The position numbers were made by a program, and so were the translations under genes. From Mycolicibacterium sarraceniae (GTDB lineage Bacteria; Actinomycetota; Actinomycetes; Mycobacteriales; Mycobacteriaceae): a stretch of DNA of 64,000 bases. The stretch lies in the NCBI RefSeq assembly GCF_010731875.1, contig NZ_AP022595.1:1922001-1986000 (forward strand). The letters run 5' to 3'. Within the stretch, counting starts at the first letter, position 1; each line of letters starts with the position of its first letter. The notes beneath the pieces are model-generated. The model did not search any database and was not told the origin of the DNA. It worked only from the letters and a program-made list of their open reading frames with translations. Shown piece after piece: positions 1 to 9,426 of the stretch.

Positions 1-396
1 GTCAACGTGCTGTGGCCGGCCTTCTTCGTCAGCATCGCGATGTCGGTCCCGTTGCAGGCGTTGCACGATCTGGTGAGTTGGCGCGGGTTGGCGTGCGTCG
101 GCATCTTGTGGTTCGTGGCGTTGGGGTCGAAGCTGGGGGCCGGCTTCGTATTCGGGTCGATCAGCCGATGGCCATGGCGGCAGTCGGCCAAACTGGGTGT
201 GCTGCTGGACTGCCGTGGCGTCACCGAGATCGCCATCGCATCCGTCGGTTTCCAGGCACGGTTGATCAGTCCCTTCGCGTTCGCAATGCTGTGCGGTCTG
301 GCGATCGCCACCACGGCGATCACCGCTCCGCTGTATCGCTGGCTGGGCAACGACACCACCAGCGCGCGAGAAACGCCGGAAGTCGCGACTGCCTAG
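1..396 (+). CDS. Cation/proton antiporter, C-terminal part (truncated by window start)
   Basis: The reading frame is open from the first base, so the gene starts upstream of the window; about 131 residues remain. They are strongly hydrophobic, with about four membrane segments and a short charged tail. The motif LLDCRGVTEIAIASVG resembles the conserved late membrane segment of CPA2/Kef-type sodium or potassium/proton antiporters, which usually reads PRGVTEIV in this family. The protein would exchange a monovalent cation for protons across the plasma membrane. Its stop overlaps the convergent NRPS-like gene by four bases. The family call is by motif; the transported ion cannot be told from this fragment. 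Confidence 0.7.
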   Translation, partial: VNVLWPAFFVSIAMSVPLQALHDLVSWRGLACVGILWFVALGSKLGAGFVFGSISRWPWRQSAKLGVLLDCRGVTEIAIASVGFQARLISPFAFAMLCGLAIATTAITAPLYRWLGNDTTSARETPEVATA

Positions 397-2993
397 CTTT
401 TGCGCTCGCGGGCCGCGACGATGAGGTCGACGACCGCACCGATATGGGGTGCGCGCACCATTGAGTGGTGATCGCAGTCCAGGACTTCAGATATGGTCGG
501 GCCATTGAGGATTCGTTGCCACAGCCGCGGATCATCGGTGTTCAGGTGGCTGCGGATCAGTAGTGCCCGCCCGTCCCACGGTGCCGGCCGATGCCGGAAG
601 GCGGCCATCATGCCGACCTCTTCGATGGCCCGTGTCTTGCGGACGTAGTTCGCGGAGAAGAGTCCGGCCAGCGGAACCGTCTTCTGGCGCTCCCACCATG
701 TCCCGAATCCGTTCGCGTTATCGGTCTGAAGTGTGACCGTCGCACCCGGCAGTTCGTTGCGGGCGTCCCAGGCCACGCGGGGGGATAGCCACGGGTCCAG
801 CATGACGACCATGTCGACGGTCTCGCCGGCTGCCTGCAGTGCGCGCGCGGTCTCGAGGGCGATATGTGCCCCGAGCGAATGGCCCACCAAGGTGTAGGGC
901 CCGTGCGGCTGGATGTGGCGCAGGTCCGTCAAATGCCGTTGTACGGAGCGCTGTATCGACCAGTCGGGCAGCGCGCGCGCAGACAGTCCGCTCGGCTCGA
1001 ACGCGTAGACCGCGGTCTGATGTCCGATGTGCTCGGCCAGCGGAAGAAAGCACAACGCGGATGCGCCGGCACCGGTGAAGCAGAACAGGGGAGCAGCCGA
1101 GGTGTCGGGCGACAGCGCTCGCAGGGGGGTCGTGGTGGGCTGCATTCGGCGCCCGGCCGCAGGTTCGCGCACCTCGCGCCGGACGGTGGCCAGTCGTTCG
1201 GCGAATGCCGAGACCGTCGGCGCGCTCGCGAGATCCGTGGGTTTCAATGTCATGCCGTGGGATTCGCGGAGTGCGACCAGCATCTGCGCCACTGACAACG
1301 AGTCGCCGCCCAGCGCGTAGAAGCTGTCCGTGCGGCCGACACGTTCGACGCACAGCACTTCGGCCCACAGCGCCGCCGTCATCGATTCGTGGACACCGCA
1401 GGGCGGTTCGAATGGCCCCCGGTGCGGCCGCGGCAGCGCCATCCGGTCGATCTTGCCGCGGTCACCCCGTGGCAGATGGGTCAGAATCTCGATGTTGGCC
1501 GGCACCATCCAGTGCGGCAGATCTCGATGAAGCCGGGTGCGCAACTCGGCTACTGACGGCGTCCGTTCGGTGGTGCTAGGTGCAACGTAGGCGGTCAGCG
1601 TCGGTGTCCCGGAGCGATCGGCGACAACAGCGACTTCACGGATATCGCCATAGGCCGACAGCGTCGCTTCGATCTCGGCCGGCTCGACCAGATACCCGCG
1701 GATCTTCACGGTGTTGTCCGCGCGGCCGGACAGCACCAGGTTGCCGTGCTCATCCCAGCGTCCGACATCACCACCGACATACGTCCTGGTGGCATCCCCG
1801 TTGTCGGAGAAGGTGGCCGATGACGCGGCGGGGTCCAGATACCCGGGGCCCAGATATCGGGAGGTGATGGACACGATCCCGTCAGCGTTGATCTCGATCC
1901 TCTTGTGCGGGGCCGGGATTCCCACGGGTACCACACCGCGTGGTAGCGGCGCAGTGGGCGCGATGTCGTGACTGGCGATGGCCAGTGTCTCGGTCGAGCC
2001 GACCCAGTTGGTGATCACCGCCGCGGGTGCCAACTCCCGGGCCAGCCTGACGTGGCGGGCCTGCATGGGCTCACCAGTGGTGACGATCCGCTCGATGTAG
2101 GGCAAGGTTGCGCCGCGGGCAGCCCGATGCAGGGCGTCCACGAACGACGGCGTGCAGGTGATCACCTGAGCCCGGGACTCCGCGATGCGATCGAAGGCTT
2201 CTCGGGCCGAGTACTCGCGCGGATCCACGGCGACGATCTCAGCGCCGCCGAGCAATGACCCGATCAGGACGTTGATTCCGCCGGCAAAGCTGATCGGCAT
2301 GCACAGCGCCACCGTGCATCCGTCGGCGAGGCCGAACCGGTCATTCAGTAGCTGCGCGTCGGCCAACCACAATCCGTTGGTGTGCAGCACCGCTTTCGGT
2401 GTTCCGGTGGAGCCAGAGGTGAATTGGATGCTGGTGACGTCATCGATAGCGGCATCGTCGCCCAGGGTGTCGTGGCCCGCCGTCGTCGCGGCCGGTGTAT
2501 GCCCGGGTGCCCCGAGGCGAGCCACCACGTAGTCGTGTTCGCTGAGGATAGCCGCGATCGATTCGACCCGGTTGCCGGGTAGCTCCGGGTCGAGTGCCAC
2601 CACGATCGTCCGGGCGGCGATGAGGCCCAGGATGGTCGCTATCGTCGCGGGGTTGAGGTGGGCCGGAATCAGCGCGACACGTGGTGATTCGCCGTGCTCC
2701 GACGCGACTTCGCGCGCGGCGCAGGCCGCGGTGAACAAGTCGCCGTAGGTGACCGCCTGGGTGGCGGTGCGCACTGCCACACGATTTGGGTGCAGGCCCG
2801 CGGTCGACTCGAAGTGTGCTGCCACGGAGCAGTATTCGACCGGCCGCTCAGGTGGGACAGAGACAGGCTGCGCCGAGAGACCGGGCAGCGCTGCGGAATG
2901 GGGGTCGGGACGAGGGTTGCGGTGGCGCCAGAGGCCGGTCGCGGAGGCCATGACGGTGCCTGCGGCGACGAGGGTCAGCCCGATCGGCAGCAA
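393..2993 (-). CDS. NRPS-like A-T-TE enzyme with atypical substrate pocket
   Basis: A single-module synthetase of about 866 residues. An adenylation domain (A3 motif FTSGSTGTPKAV near residue 190) is followed by a carrier domain (GGDSLSV, Ser near 564) and a type I thioesterase (GHSLG near 705, candidate His in DCDHHSM near 841). There is no condensation domain. In the A4 region the residue expected to be Asp235 is Ala (ISFAGGINVL), so an alpha-amino acid is an unlikely substrate; a keto, hydroxy or other carboxylic acid is more likely. I chose a TTG start at 2993 because it keeps a hydrophobic, high-GC3 segment (LLPIGLTLVAAGTVMAS) that could be a membrane anchor; ATG at 2951 is the alternative, and the frame stays open to 3200. 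It is the last gene of the glycosyltransferase/ABC operon. Bacterial A-T-TE enzymes such as furanone synthetases self-condense acids; whether this one does is inference. Confidence 0.8.
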   Translation of the reverse strand: MLPIGLTLVAAGTVMASATGLWRHRNPRPDPHSAALPGLSAQPVSVPPERPVEYCSVAAHFESTAGLHPNRVAVRTATQAVTYGDLFTAACAAREVASEHGESPRVALIPAHLNPATIATILGLIAARTIVVALDPELPGNRVESIAAILSEHDYVVARLGAPGHTPAATTAGHDTLGDDAAIDDVTSIQFTSGSTGTPKAVLHTNGLWLADAQLLNDRFGLADGCTVALCMPISFAGGINVLIGSLLGGAEIVAVDPREYSAREAFDRIAESRAQVITCTPSFVDALHRAARGATLPYIERIVTTGEPMQARHVRLARELAPAAVITNWVGSTETLAIASHDIAPTAPLPRGVVPVGIPAPHKRIEINADGIVSITSRYLGPGYLDPAASSATFSDNGDATRTYVGGDVGRWDEHGNLVLSGRADNTVKIRGYLVEPAEIEATLSAYGDIREVAVVADRSGTPTLTAYVAPSTTERTPSVAELRTRLHRDLPHWMVPANIEILTHLPRGDRGKIDRMALPRPHRGPFEPPCGVHESMTAALWAEVLCVERVGRTDSFYALGGDSLSVAQMLVALRESHGMTLKPTDLASAPTVSAFAERLATVRREVREPAAGRRMQPTTTPLRALSPDTSAAPLFCFTGAGASALCFLPLAEHIGHQTAVYAFEPSGLSARALPDWSIQRSVQRHLTDLRHIQPHGPYTLVGHSLGAHIALETARALQAAGETVDMVVMLDPWLSPRVAWDARNELPGATVTLQTDNANGFGTWWERQKTVPLAGLFSANYVRKTRAIEEVGMMAAFRHRPAPWDGRALLIRSHLNTDDPRLWQRILNGPTISEVLDCDHHSMVRAPHIGAVVDLIVAARERKS

Positions 2994-3009
2994 CCGTGTC
3001 GGATCGCGA

Positions 3010-4407
3010 TCACTCGGCAACGGGGATCCGGCGTTCGCTCGGGTGCACGGAATTGAACCGGACCCTCGGTTGATGTGGCCGATCGACGAGAATGTCGCAC
3101 CCCCCGCGATCGAATACTGCCGGCGATGTTTCGGGCTGGTCGGCGTGGGTCGTTTTGGATTGCTTTGCCGCAGGGCGGCCGTCGCGAGCCGCGGCCTCAA
3201 GGAGGTCGGCCGCAGCCGAAACGCTGCTCTGTGGGGTGGTCATCTCCGCGGCTACCTCGGCGGCGCGCCGCCGATAGCGCGGCGCCAGCACGGTCTGTAG
3301 CCCGGACCGGATGGACTCGGGTGTGGCGATCGAAAAACGTTCGGAGGTACCGACGCCGAGTTTCGTGACCTGTTTGGCCCACAGCGGCTGTTCGGCGCTG
3401 ATCCACAGGACGAACGTGGGCATCCCGGCCCGCAGGCCCGCCGCCGTGGTACCCGCTCCGCCATGGTGAACCACCGCGCGACATTTCGGAAAAACCTTGG
3501 CATGACTGATATTCCGTACGATGCGCACACGCGGTGACGAGGACTCTGGGACCCCCCATACGCCGGAGCAGATCAGAGCACGTTCACCGAGCTCAGCACA
3601 GACCTTCATGATCATTGCCACTGCGGCCGAAGGACACTCGATCGGCATGCTGCCGAATCCGAAATAGATCGGTGGTGACCCTTCGTCGATCCACGAGTCA
3701 GTTGCCGCGTCTGTGTCGGTGCCGAGCTGCAAGGTGAGCGAACCGATCAGCGGTCGGCGTCCAGCCCACTCATCGGCGAGGCCGGCGAAAAACAGGGGGT
3801 CATAGGCCTGGATCTCCACTGCGGTGCGCTCGACGATGCGGCGGATCGCTCGCTTTCGCGTGCGGGGTAATCCGAGTTCGTGCCGCTGGGCGGTCTCCGC
3901 TCGCTTCATCAGTCGCCAGTACACCGACTCGGCAATCGGCCAGATTGTGTGTGCCAGCCAACCGGGTATGCGGGGGTACATCACGCTGTTGGGGCGAAAG
4001 GGAAAAAAATTGACGGTGGCCAGCGGGGTGTCGAGGTACTCGGCGACATTGGCCGCCACCTCCTGGTACGTGGTGCCCGCCACGATCACATCAGCGTCCT
4101 GGGCCAATCTGACCAGGGCAGTGCTCATCTCGGCCCAACCTTGGCTCAAGTAGTCCTCGAGCTCGCGCCACTGTCGCTGTGGGCTCCGGATGCCCCACGA
4201 TTTGCGGAAGATCGACGCTTCGAGTTGTTGCTGGGAATCCACACCGTAGGGTTTCGCGGGCGCGATGCCGCACGCCTCGACGAAGGAGATCAAATTCGGC
4301 GGGACTGCCATCGACACATCATGGCCACGGCGGATCAGTTCGAGCGCCACCGCCGTACACGGTTCGATGTCACCGCGGGTGCCATGCACGGCTATCGCGA
4401 ACTTCAT
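3010..4407 (-). CDS. GtfA-like glycosyltransferase (GT1/GT28 superfamily)
   Basis: A GT-B fold glycosyltransferase of 465 residues. The N-terminus MKFAIAVHGTRGDIEPC and the C-terminal donor-binding signature HHGGAGTTAAGLRAGMP are typical of UDP/TDP-sugar transferases such as mycobacterial glycopeptidolipid Gtf enzymes and vancomycin GtfA. The ATG at 4407 has a strong AGGAGG ribosome site upstream, which decides the start over longer in-frame extensions. The last 60 or so residues are low-complexity and may be a degenerate extension. The gene lies just upstream of the A-T-TE synthetase and downstream of the ABC exporter, so it probably glycosylates a lipid or natural product exported by that system. 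IroB-like siderophore glycosylation is an alternative that the sequence alone cannot separate. Confidence 0.85.
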   Translation of the reverse strand: MKFAIAVHGTRGDIEPCTAVALELIRRGHDVSMAVPPNLISFVEACGIAPAKPYGVDSQQQLEASIFRKSWGIRSPQRQWRELEDYLSQGWAEMSTALVRLAQDADVIVAGTTYQEVAANVAEYLDTPLATVNFFPFRPNSVMYPRIPGWLAHTIWPIAESVYWRLMKRAETAQRHELGLPRTRKRAIRRIVERTAVEIQAYDPLFFAGLADEWAGRRPLIGSLTLQLGTDTDAATDSWIDEGSPPIYFGFGSMPIECPSAAVAMIMKVCAELGERALICSGVWGVPESSSPRVRIVRNISHAKVFPKCRAVVHHGGAGTTAAGLRAGMPTFVLWISAEQPLWAKQVTKLGVGTSERFSIATPESIRSGLQTVLAPRYRRRAAEVAAEMTTPQSSVSAAADLLEAAARDGRPAAKQSKTTHADQPETSPAVFDRGGCDILVDRPHQPRVRFNSVHPSERRIPVAE

Positions 4408-4730
4408 CGCGTCGGTTTCCTCCTGCCGCGGGGCACGTACGCGCCCCGAAAGTGAGCCGGGCCATGCAGTTTGGTCACATGCCTGTACGCACCTCCGGCT
4501 ACGGCGCGCAAGCACGGCGGATCGCCGCCCTGGGCCGAACGGTCGTCCGACGCTTGGTTGTGGCCATTATTGCGGGCTTGTCGTTTCCTGTGTGGGCTAC
4601 GTCTGGGCGCTACCCCGGGTAGCGGCCGCATGACTGGCCAAGCGTCGTCCCGGTGGCCGTTTCGTCGCCAGCGGTGCAGGCTGTCGCGGCGTAGCTGAAA
4701 TCGTGGTTAGGCGACACGTTGTGTCTTGGC
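4408..4730. other. 323-bp gap inside the minus-strand operon
   Basis: No convincing coding sequence. A perfect inverted repeat with 7-bp arms around one base (gctaccc c gggtagc) lies at 4609-4623, between the stop of the upstream permease (4731) and the start of the glycosyltransferase (4407). It has no T-tract, so it is a candidate operator or processing site rather than a clear intrinsic terminator. The gap is large enough to hold a separate promoter for the glycosyltransferase and A-T-TE genes. Confidence 0.5.
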
Positions 4731-5525
4731 TCAGCCTGCGCCACCGGATTGCGCTGCCGCGCGATACCCCCGCACCGATAACGGTCCGAAAACCGCAGCC
4801 AGCCCGATCAGCCATGCCAGCGCGATCAGTAGCGAGCGGCCTGCCGGTTCCCCTTCGACCAGCGCCCGCATGGTGTCGATGACGGGGGTGAGTGGTTGTG
4901 CGCGCGCGATGGGCTGAATCCACTCGGGAAAGTGCTCGAGCGGCGCCACCCCACCCGTGCAGAACGCCATACCGATTGCGCTGCCGCCCAACAGGGTGAG
5001 CAGCGGGGCGCTGTGGGTGCGCACGGCGACGGCGATCACGATGGTCGCGAAGACGCTCGTGACCAAGACTGGGATCAACAGGAACGCAATGACGGCGGGC
5101 CAGGGGCCGTCGAACTGCAACCCGAGCGCCAAGCCGACCAGCAGGATGAGAAAGGCGGCGACCAACGTCTGTGCCGCTTCGGCCAGCATGGTCCCGACCA
5201 GGAAGCTGCCCCGGTGCACCGGCATCATCCAGAACCGGCTCAGCAGTCCGCTGTCGCGTTCGGCGGGTATGTGGAACCCGGCATTGAGCGTCCCCATCAT
5301 CGCGCCGGCCACGATGCACATCGGGACGAGCGTGCCGAGGTTGTCGGACCCGGTCACCACCAGCATCGACTTGCTGATCACCAGGTAGTAGGTCAGCAGC
5401 AGCAGTGTGGGGAGCAGCACCGACTGCAGCGGCACCATGGGGTGCAACCGCCAGTGCATGAACATGCGCTCGGTGAGGACCAGAGCTGGCACGATCCGGC
5501 GGTGTGTGACTGTGCCAGTGCTCAT
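4731..5525 (-). CDS. ABC-2 type exporter permease (DrrC-like)
   Basis: A membrane protein of 264 residues with about six hydrophobic segments and the ABC-2 permease architecture. The middle segment pair contains an Arg/Asp-containing loop (PAERDSGLLSRFWMMPVHRG), typical of DrrB/DrrC permeases. The start at 5525 (MSTGTVTHRR) overlaps the stop of the upstream permease by four bases, indicating translational coupling. With the second permease and the ATPase it should form a heteromeric exporter in the plasma membrane. DrrABC proteins export PDIM lipids in M. tuberculosis and daunorubicin in Streptomyces; the substrate here is unknown. Confidence 0.85.
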   Translation of the reverse strand: MSTGTVTHRRIVPALVLTERMFMHWRLHPMVPLQSVLLPTLLLLTYYLVISKSMLVVTGSDNLGTLVPMCIVAGAMMGTLNAGFHIPAERDSGLLSRFWMMPVHRGSFLVGTMLAEAAQTLVAAFLILLVGLALGLQFDGPWPAVIAFLLIPVLVTSVFATIVIAVAVRTHSAPLLTLLGGSAIGMAFCTGGVAPLEHFPEWIQPIARAQPLTPVIDTMRALVEGEPAGRSLLIALAWLIGLAAVFGPLSVRGYRAAAQSGGAG

Positions 5526-6262
5526 ATCGGCCGCCGCTGCATACGGATCGCGATCAGCCCGAAGATGACGAGGAGGCCCACGCACCAGGCCGCGGTGATC
5601 GCGACGTGGCCGCCCGCGATGCGGCCGACGGCCAGCCCCCGGATGGTGTCTGTCACCTGGGAGACCGGCTGGTATCGCACAAAGGGCTGCACCCAGTCCG
5701 GAAACGCCTTGGCGGGAGCCAGTCCCGTCGACACCAGAATCAGAATCAACTGCGGCAGCAGCAGCAGTTGACTACCGCCGATCCTGCGTAGCGACGTGCC
5801 GGTGGCATCGGCGCCCAGCGACAGTGCCAGCGTCAGGCACAGCGGGATCGCCACAAATGCCGCGGTGTAGATGACGCCGCCGCTCAATCGGAAACCCAGA
5901 AGGTAGCCGGTGGCCAGTGCCGCCGCCAGCGAGAGTATCCCGCGCAGCAGGCAGTACAACATCCGCGCGATCATCGGGGCGAGCCGCGAAATGGGTTGTG
6001 TCCGTAGTCGGGCGGTGAGCCCCGAGGCCTGTTCCCGGCCGGCCCGATCGGCGGTTGTCACCGCGCCGAGGAGCATTGCCTGCACGATGACCGCCGGTGC
6101 GAGGTATTCGGCATAGCTCATCTCGCCGGTGTCGATGACGTACCGCAACGCACCGTTGAGGCCAAAGAGGGTGCCGACCGGGACCAAGATGCCCAGCGCC
6201 AGGTCGAAATCGCGGACGGCGGTGTGCACGATCCTCTCCGTCAGCGCGGTGATCGCGGTCAT
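5522..6262 (-). CDS. ABC-2 type exporter permease (DrrB-like)
   Basis: A 246-residue protein with about six membrane segments and an ABC-2 permease loop containing RAGREQASGLTARLRTQPIS. It overlaps the ATPase gene upstream and the second permease downstream by four bases each, so the three are one translational unit. It is a paralogue of its neighbour, and both have a C-terminal segment of the form PDWVQPFxRxQP, common in the DrrB/NodJ family. It is predicted to be half of the transmembrane channel; the substrate is unknown. Confidence 0.85.
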   Translation of the reverse strand: MTAITALTERIVHTAVRDFDLALGILVPVGTLFGLNGALRYVIDTGEMSYAEYLAPAVIVQAMLLGAVTTADRAGREQASGLTARLRTQPISRLAPMIARMLYCLLRGILSLAAALATGYLLGFRLSGGVIYTAAFVAIPLCLTLALSLGADATGTSLRRIGGSQLLLLPQLILILVSTGLAPAKAFPDWVQPFVRYQPVSQVTDTIRGLAVGRIAGGHVAITAAWCVGLLVIFGLIAIRMQRRPI

Positions 6263-7188
6263 GGGACCAGTCCCGTCGTGCTCAAATGCACGAACACCTC
6301 GTCGAGAGTTGGCCTGCGTAGCGAGATGTCGACGAGACCGACGCCCAGTTGTTCGGTGCGGCGCACGACTTCGCTGAGCGTGCCGACCCCGTCGCGCGCG
6401 CGCACCGAGACGGTGTTGCCCTCGTCATCGGCGTCGACGTCGTCGATATCGGCCAGCGCGGCGACGACGCGTGGGATATCGGCGCGCCGTACCAGGGTGA
6501 CCTGACAATAGGTGGAGCCGGTCTGATTCTTGAGTTCGTCGGCGGTGCCGTGTGCGATGACGCGTCCAGAATTGAGGATCACGATCGAATCGCTCAGTAC
6601 GTCAGCCTCTTCGAGGTATTGGGTAGTGAGCAGAACCGTCACGCCATCGGCGGTGAGCGCGGACACCCGCTCCCAGACCTGGCGTCGGCTCAGGGGATCC
6701 AGCCCGGTGGTCGGTTCGTCCAGAAAGAGCACCTTGGGAGTCACGACCAGAGCCGCCGCGATGTCGAGGCGGCGCCGCATCCCGCCGGAATACGTCGAGA
6801 CGGGCCGGTCGGCCGCGTGGTCGAGCTCGAATTCGCCGATCAGTTGGTCGGCTCGCTGGCGCGCTTCCTTGCGGCGCATGCCACGCAGCCTGCCGAACAG
6901 GGTCAGATTCTGTCGCCCGGTGATCACGTAGTCGAGGCTGGCGCTCTGGCCCGTCACGCCGATGCTGTCCCGAACTTGGCCTGCTTGCTCGACGACGTCG
7001 TAGCCGGCGACCGTGGCGCGACCGCCCGTGGGTGGTATCAGGGTCGAAAGGATTTGCACCGCGGTTGTTTTGCCCGCGCCGTTGTGGCCGAGCAGCGCCA
7101 GTACTGAACCGGTCGGCACCGTGAAGCTCACATCGTTCAGTGCCGACACCCCGCCGTAAGCCTTGGTGAGGCCGTCAAGTTCGATCAT
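6259..7188 (-). CDS. ABC exporter ATPase (DrrA-like)
   Basis: A 309-residue ABC ATPase with Walker A GHNGAGKTT near residue 35, signature STYSGGMRRR, Walker B VLFLDEPTTGLDP and an H-loop replaced by Gln (LLTTQYLEEAD), as is usual in the DrrA family. The C-terminal DrrA extension (about 80 residues) is present. The ATG at 7188 overlaps the stop of the upstream glycosyltransferase (ATGA); a longer in-frame extension exists but lies over that gene. It powers the two ABC-2 permeases encoded next. The DrrA call is solid from motifs; the cargo is not known. Confidence 0.92.
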   Translation of the reverse strand: MIELDGLTKAYGGVSALNDVSFTVPTGSVLALLGHNGAGKTTAVQILSTLIPPTGGRATVAGYDVVEQAGQVRDSIGVTGQSASLDYVITGRQNLTLFGRLRGMRRKEARQRADQLIGEFELDHAADRPVSTYSGGMRRRLDIAAALVVTPKVLFLDEPTTGLDPLSRRQVWERVSALTADGVTVLLTTQYLEEADVLSDSIVILNSGRVIAHGTADELKNQTGSTYCQVTLVRRADIPRVVAALADIDDVDADDEGNTVSVRARDGVGTLSEVVRRTEQLGVGLVDISLRRPTLDEVFVHLSTTGLVP

Positions 7189-7928
7189 CAGCGGATCGCC
7201 TTCCATTCCCGACTGACCGATCGGTTGAGGAAGAACACCGAGACGGAGTTGCTGAACCACTGCCACAGCAGCTTGCGCCAGCCGATCGCTTTGGCACGCC
7301 TGCCGGAGTGGTAGACGGTCAGATCCCATGCGAAATACGTTCTGCCGAAGCGGGATAGCCGACGGAAAAGATCCATGTCCTCGGAGGCGACGAGATTCGG
7401 GTTGAACCCGCCGACCTTTTCGAATGCGGCGGCGGACACCATCTGGAACTTTCCGCTGGCCGCACCCACCCGCAAGATGTTGTTCTGCAGCAGGAACTGC
7501 AGACTCAGCATGGTGAACACGTATCGATCAGCCGCGCTGGCAGATTCAGGAAAGACCCGGTAGTGGCCGGTGAGCGCCACCAGCTCGCGGTCGGATCGGA
7601 AGTACGCATGCGCGGTGCGGAAGAAGTCGTCGACGTCCGGGATCAGGACGTCGGCGTCGACGAACACCAGATAGTCACCGCGCGCGGCCGCCGCCCCGCG
7701 GTTTCTCGCCTGGGCGATCGTCTGCTTCGCCGGCTCGCTGTAGCGGACCATTGTGTGGGCGTAACGCGAGCAGATCGCGACCGTGTCGTCGGTGCTGTTG
7801 TCGTCGGAGACAATGATCTCGTGCTCGCCGGTATAGGAGGCCAGGCACGCCAGGGTCTTCTCGACGGTCTGTTGTTCGTTGAGGGTCGGGACGACGAACG
7901 AGATCACCTCAGTCCTCACCGCCCTCAT
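7188..7928 (-). CDS. Family 2 glycosyltransferase
   Basis: A 246-residue GT-A enzyme. The N-terminus ISFVVPTLNEQQTVEKTL, the nucleotide-binding SDDNSTDDT and the metal-binding DXD-type VFVDADVL near residue 94 are classical GT2 features; an acceptor-side ED motif (VASEDMDLFRRL) follows. The C-terminus is aromatic and basic and may touch the membrane. It is the first gene of the operon that includes the DrrABC-like exporter and a second glycosyltransferase. The promoter must lie in the 142-bp region shared with the divergent mbtI gene, which contains an IdeR box, so iron may influence it. The sugar and acceptor are unknown. Confidence 0.88.
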   Translation of the reverse strand: MRAVRTEVISFVVPTLNEQQTVEKTLACLASYTGEHEIIVSDDNSTDDTVAICSRYAHTMVRYSEPAKQTIAQARNRGAAAARGDYLVFVDADVLIPDVDDFFRTAHAYFRSDRELVALTGHYRVFPESASAADRYVFTMLSLQFLLQNNILRVGAASGKFQMVSAAAFEKVGGFNPNLVASEDMDLFRRLSRFGRTYFAWDLTVYHSGRRAKAIGWRKLLWQWFSNSVSVFFLNRSVSREWKAIR

Positions 7929-8046
7929 ATCGACAAATCAGCGAAGCCTAACGGGTGCCCACGTGGATTTGGGGCCTACGTGCCTGGCGTCGGGTGCCTG
8001 CGACGTGCGGTTATCCGGTGCGTGGGCGGAGGTCTCAATCGTAGAC

Positions 8047-9420
<1,374 letters not shown>

Positions 9421-9426
9421 CCTGGC

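Noticed and set aside
3041..3105. tRNA-like sequence on the minus strand: a TTCAATTCC T-loop and outer arms GGGTGCG/TGCACCC that pair
   Set aside because: The T-stem has a mismatch, the T-arm and the pairing acceptor arm are in conflicting register, and the 33 bases between are about eight too few for D and anticodon arms. Probably chance, or at most a fossil; no att-type repeat was found to support integration at a tRNA.
3010..3200. Extended N-terminus of the A-T-TE gene to 3200
   Set aside because: It would overlap the glycosyltransferase by 190 bp, has mixed codon use, and is not protein-like upstream of about 2993.
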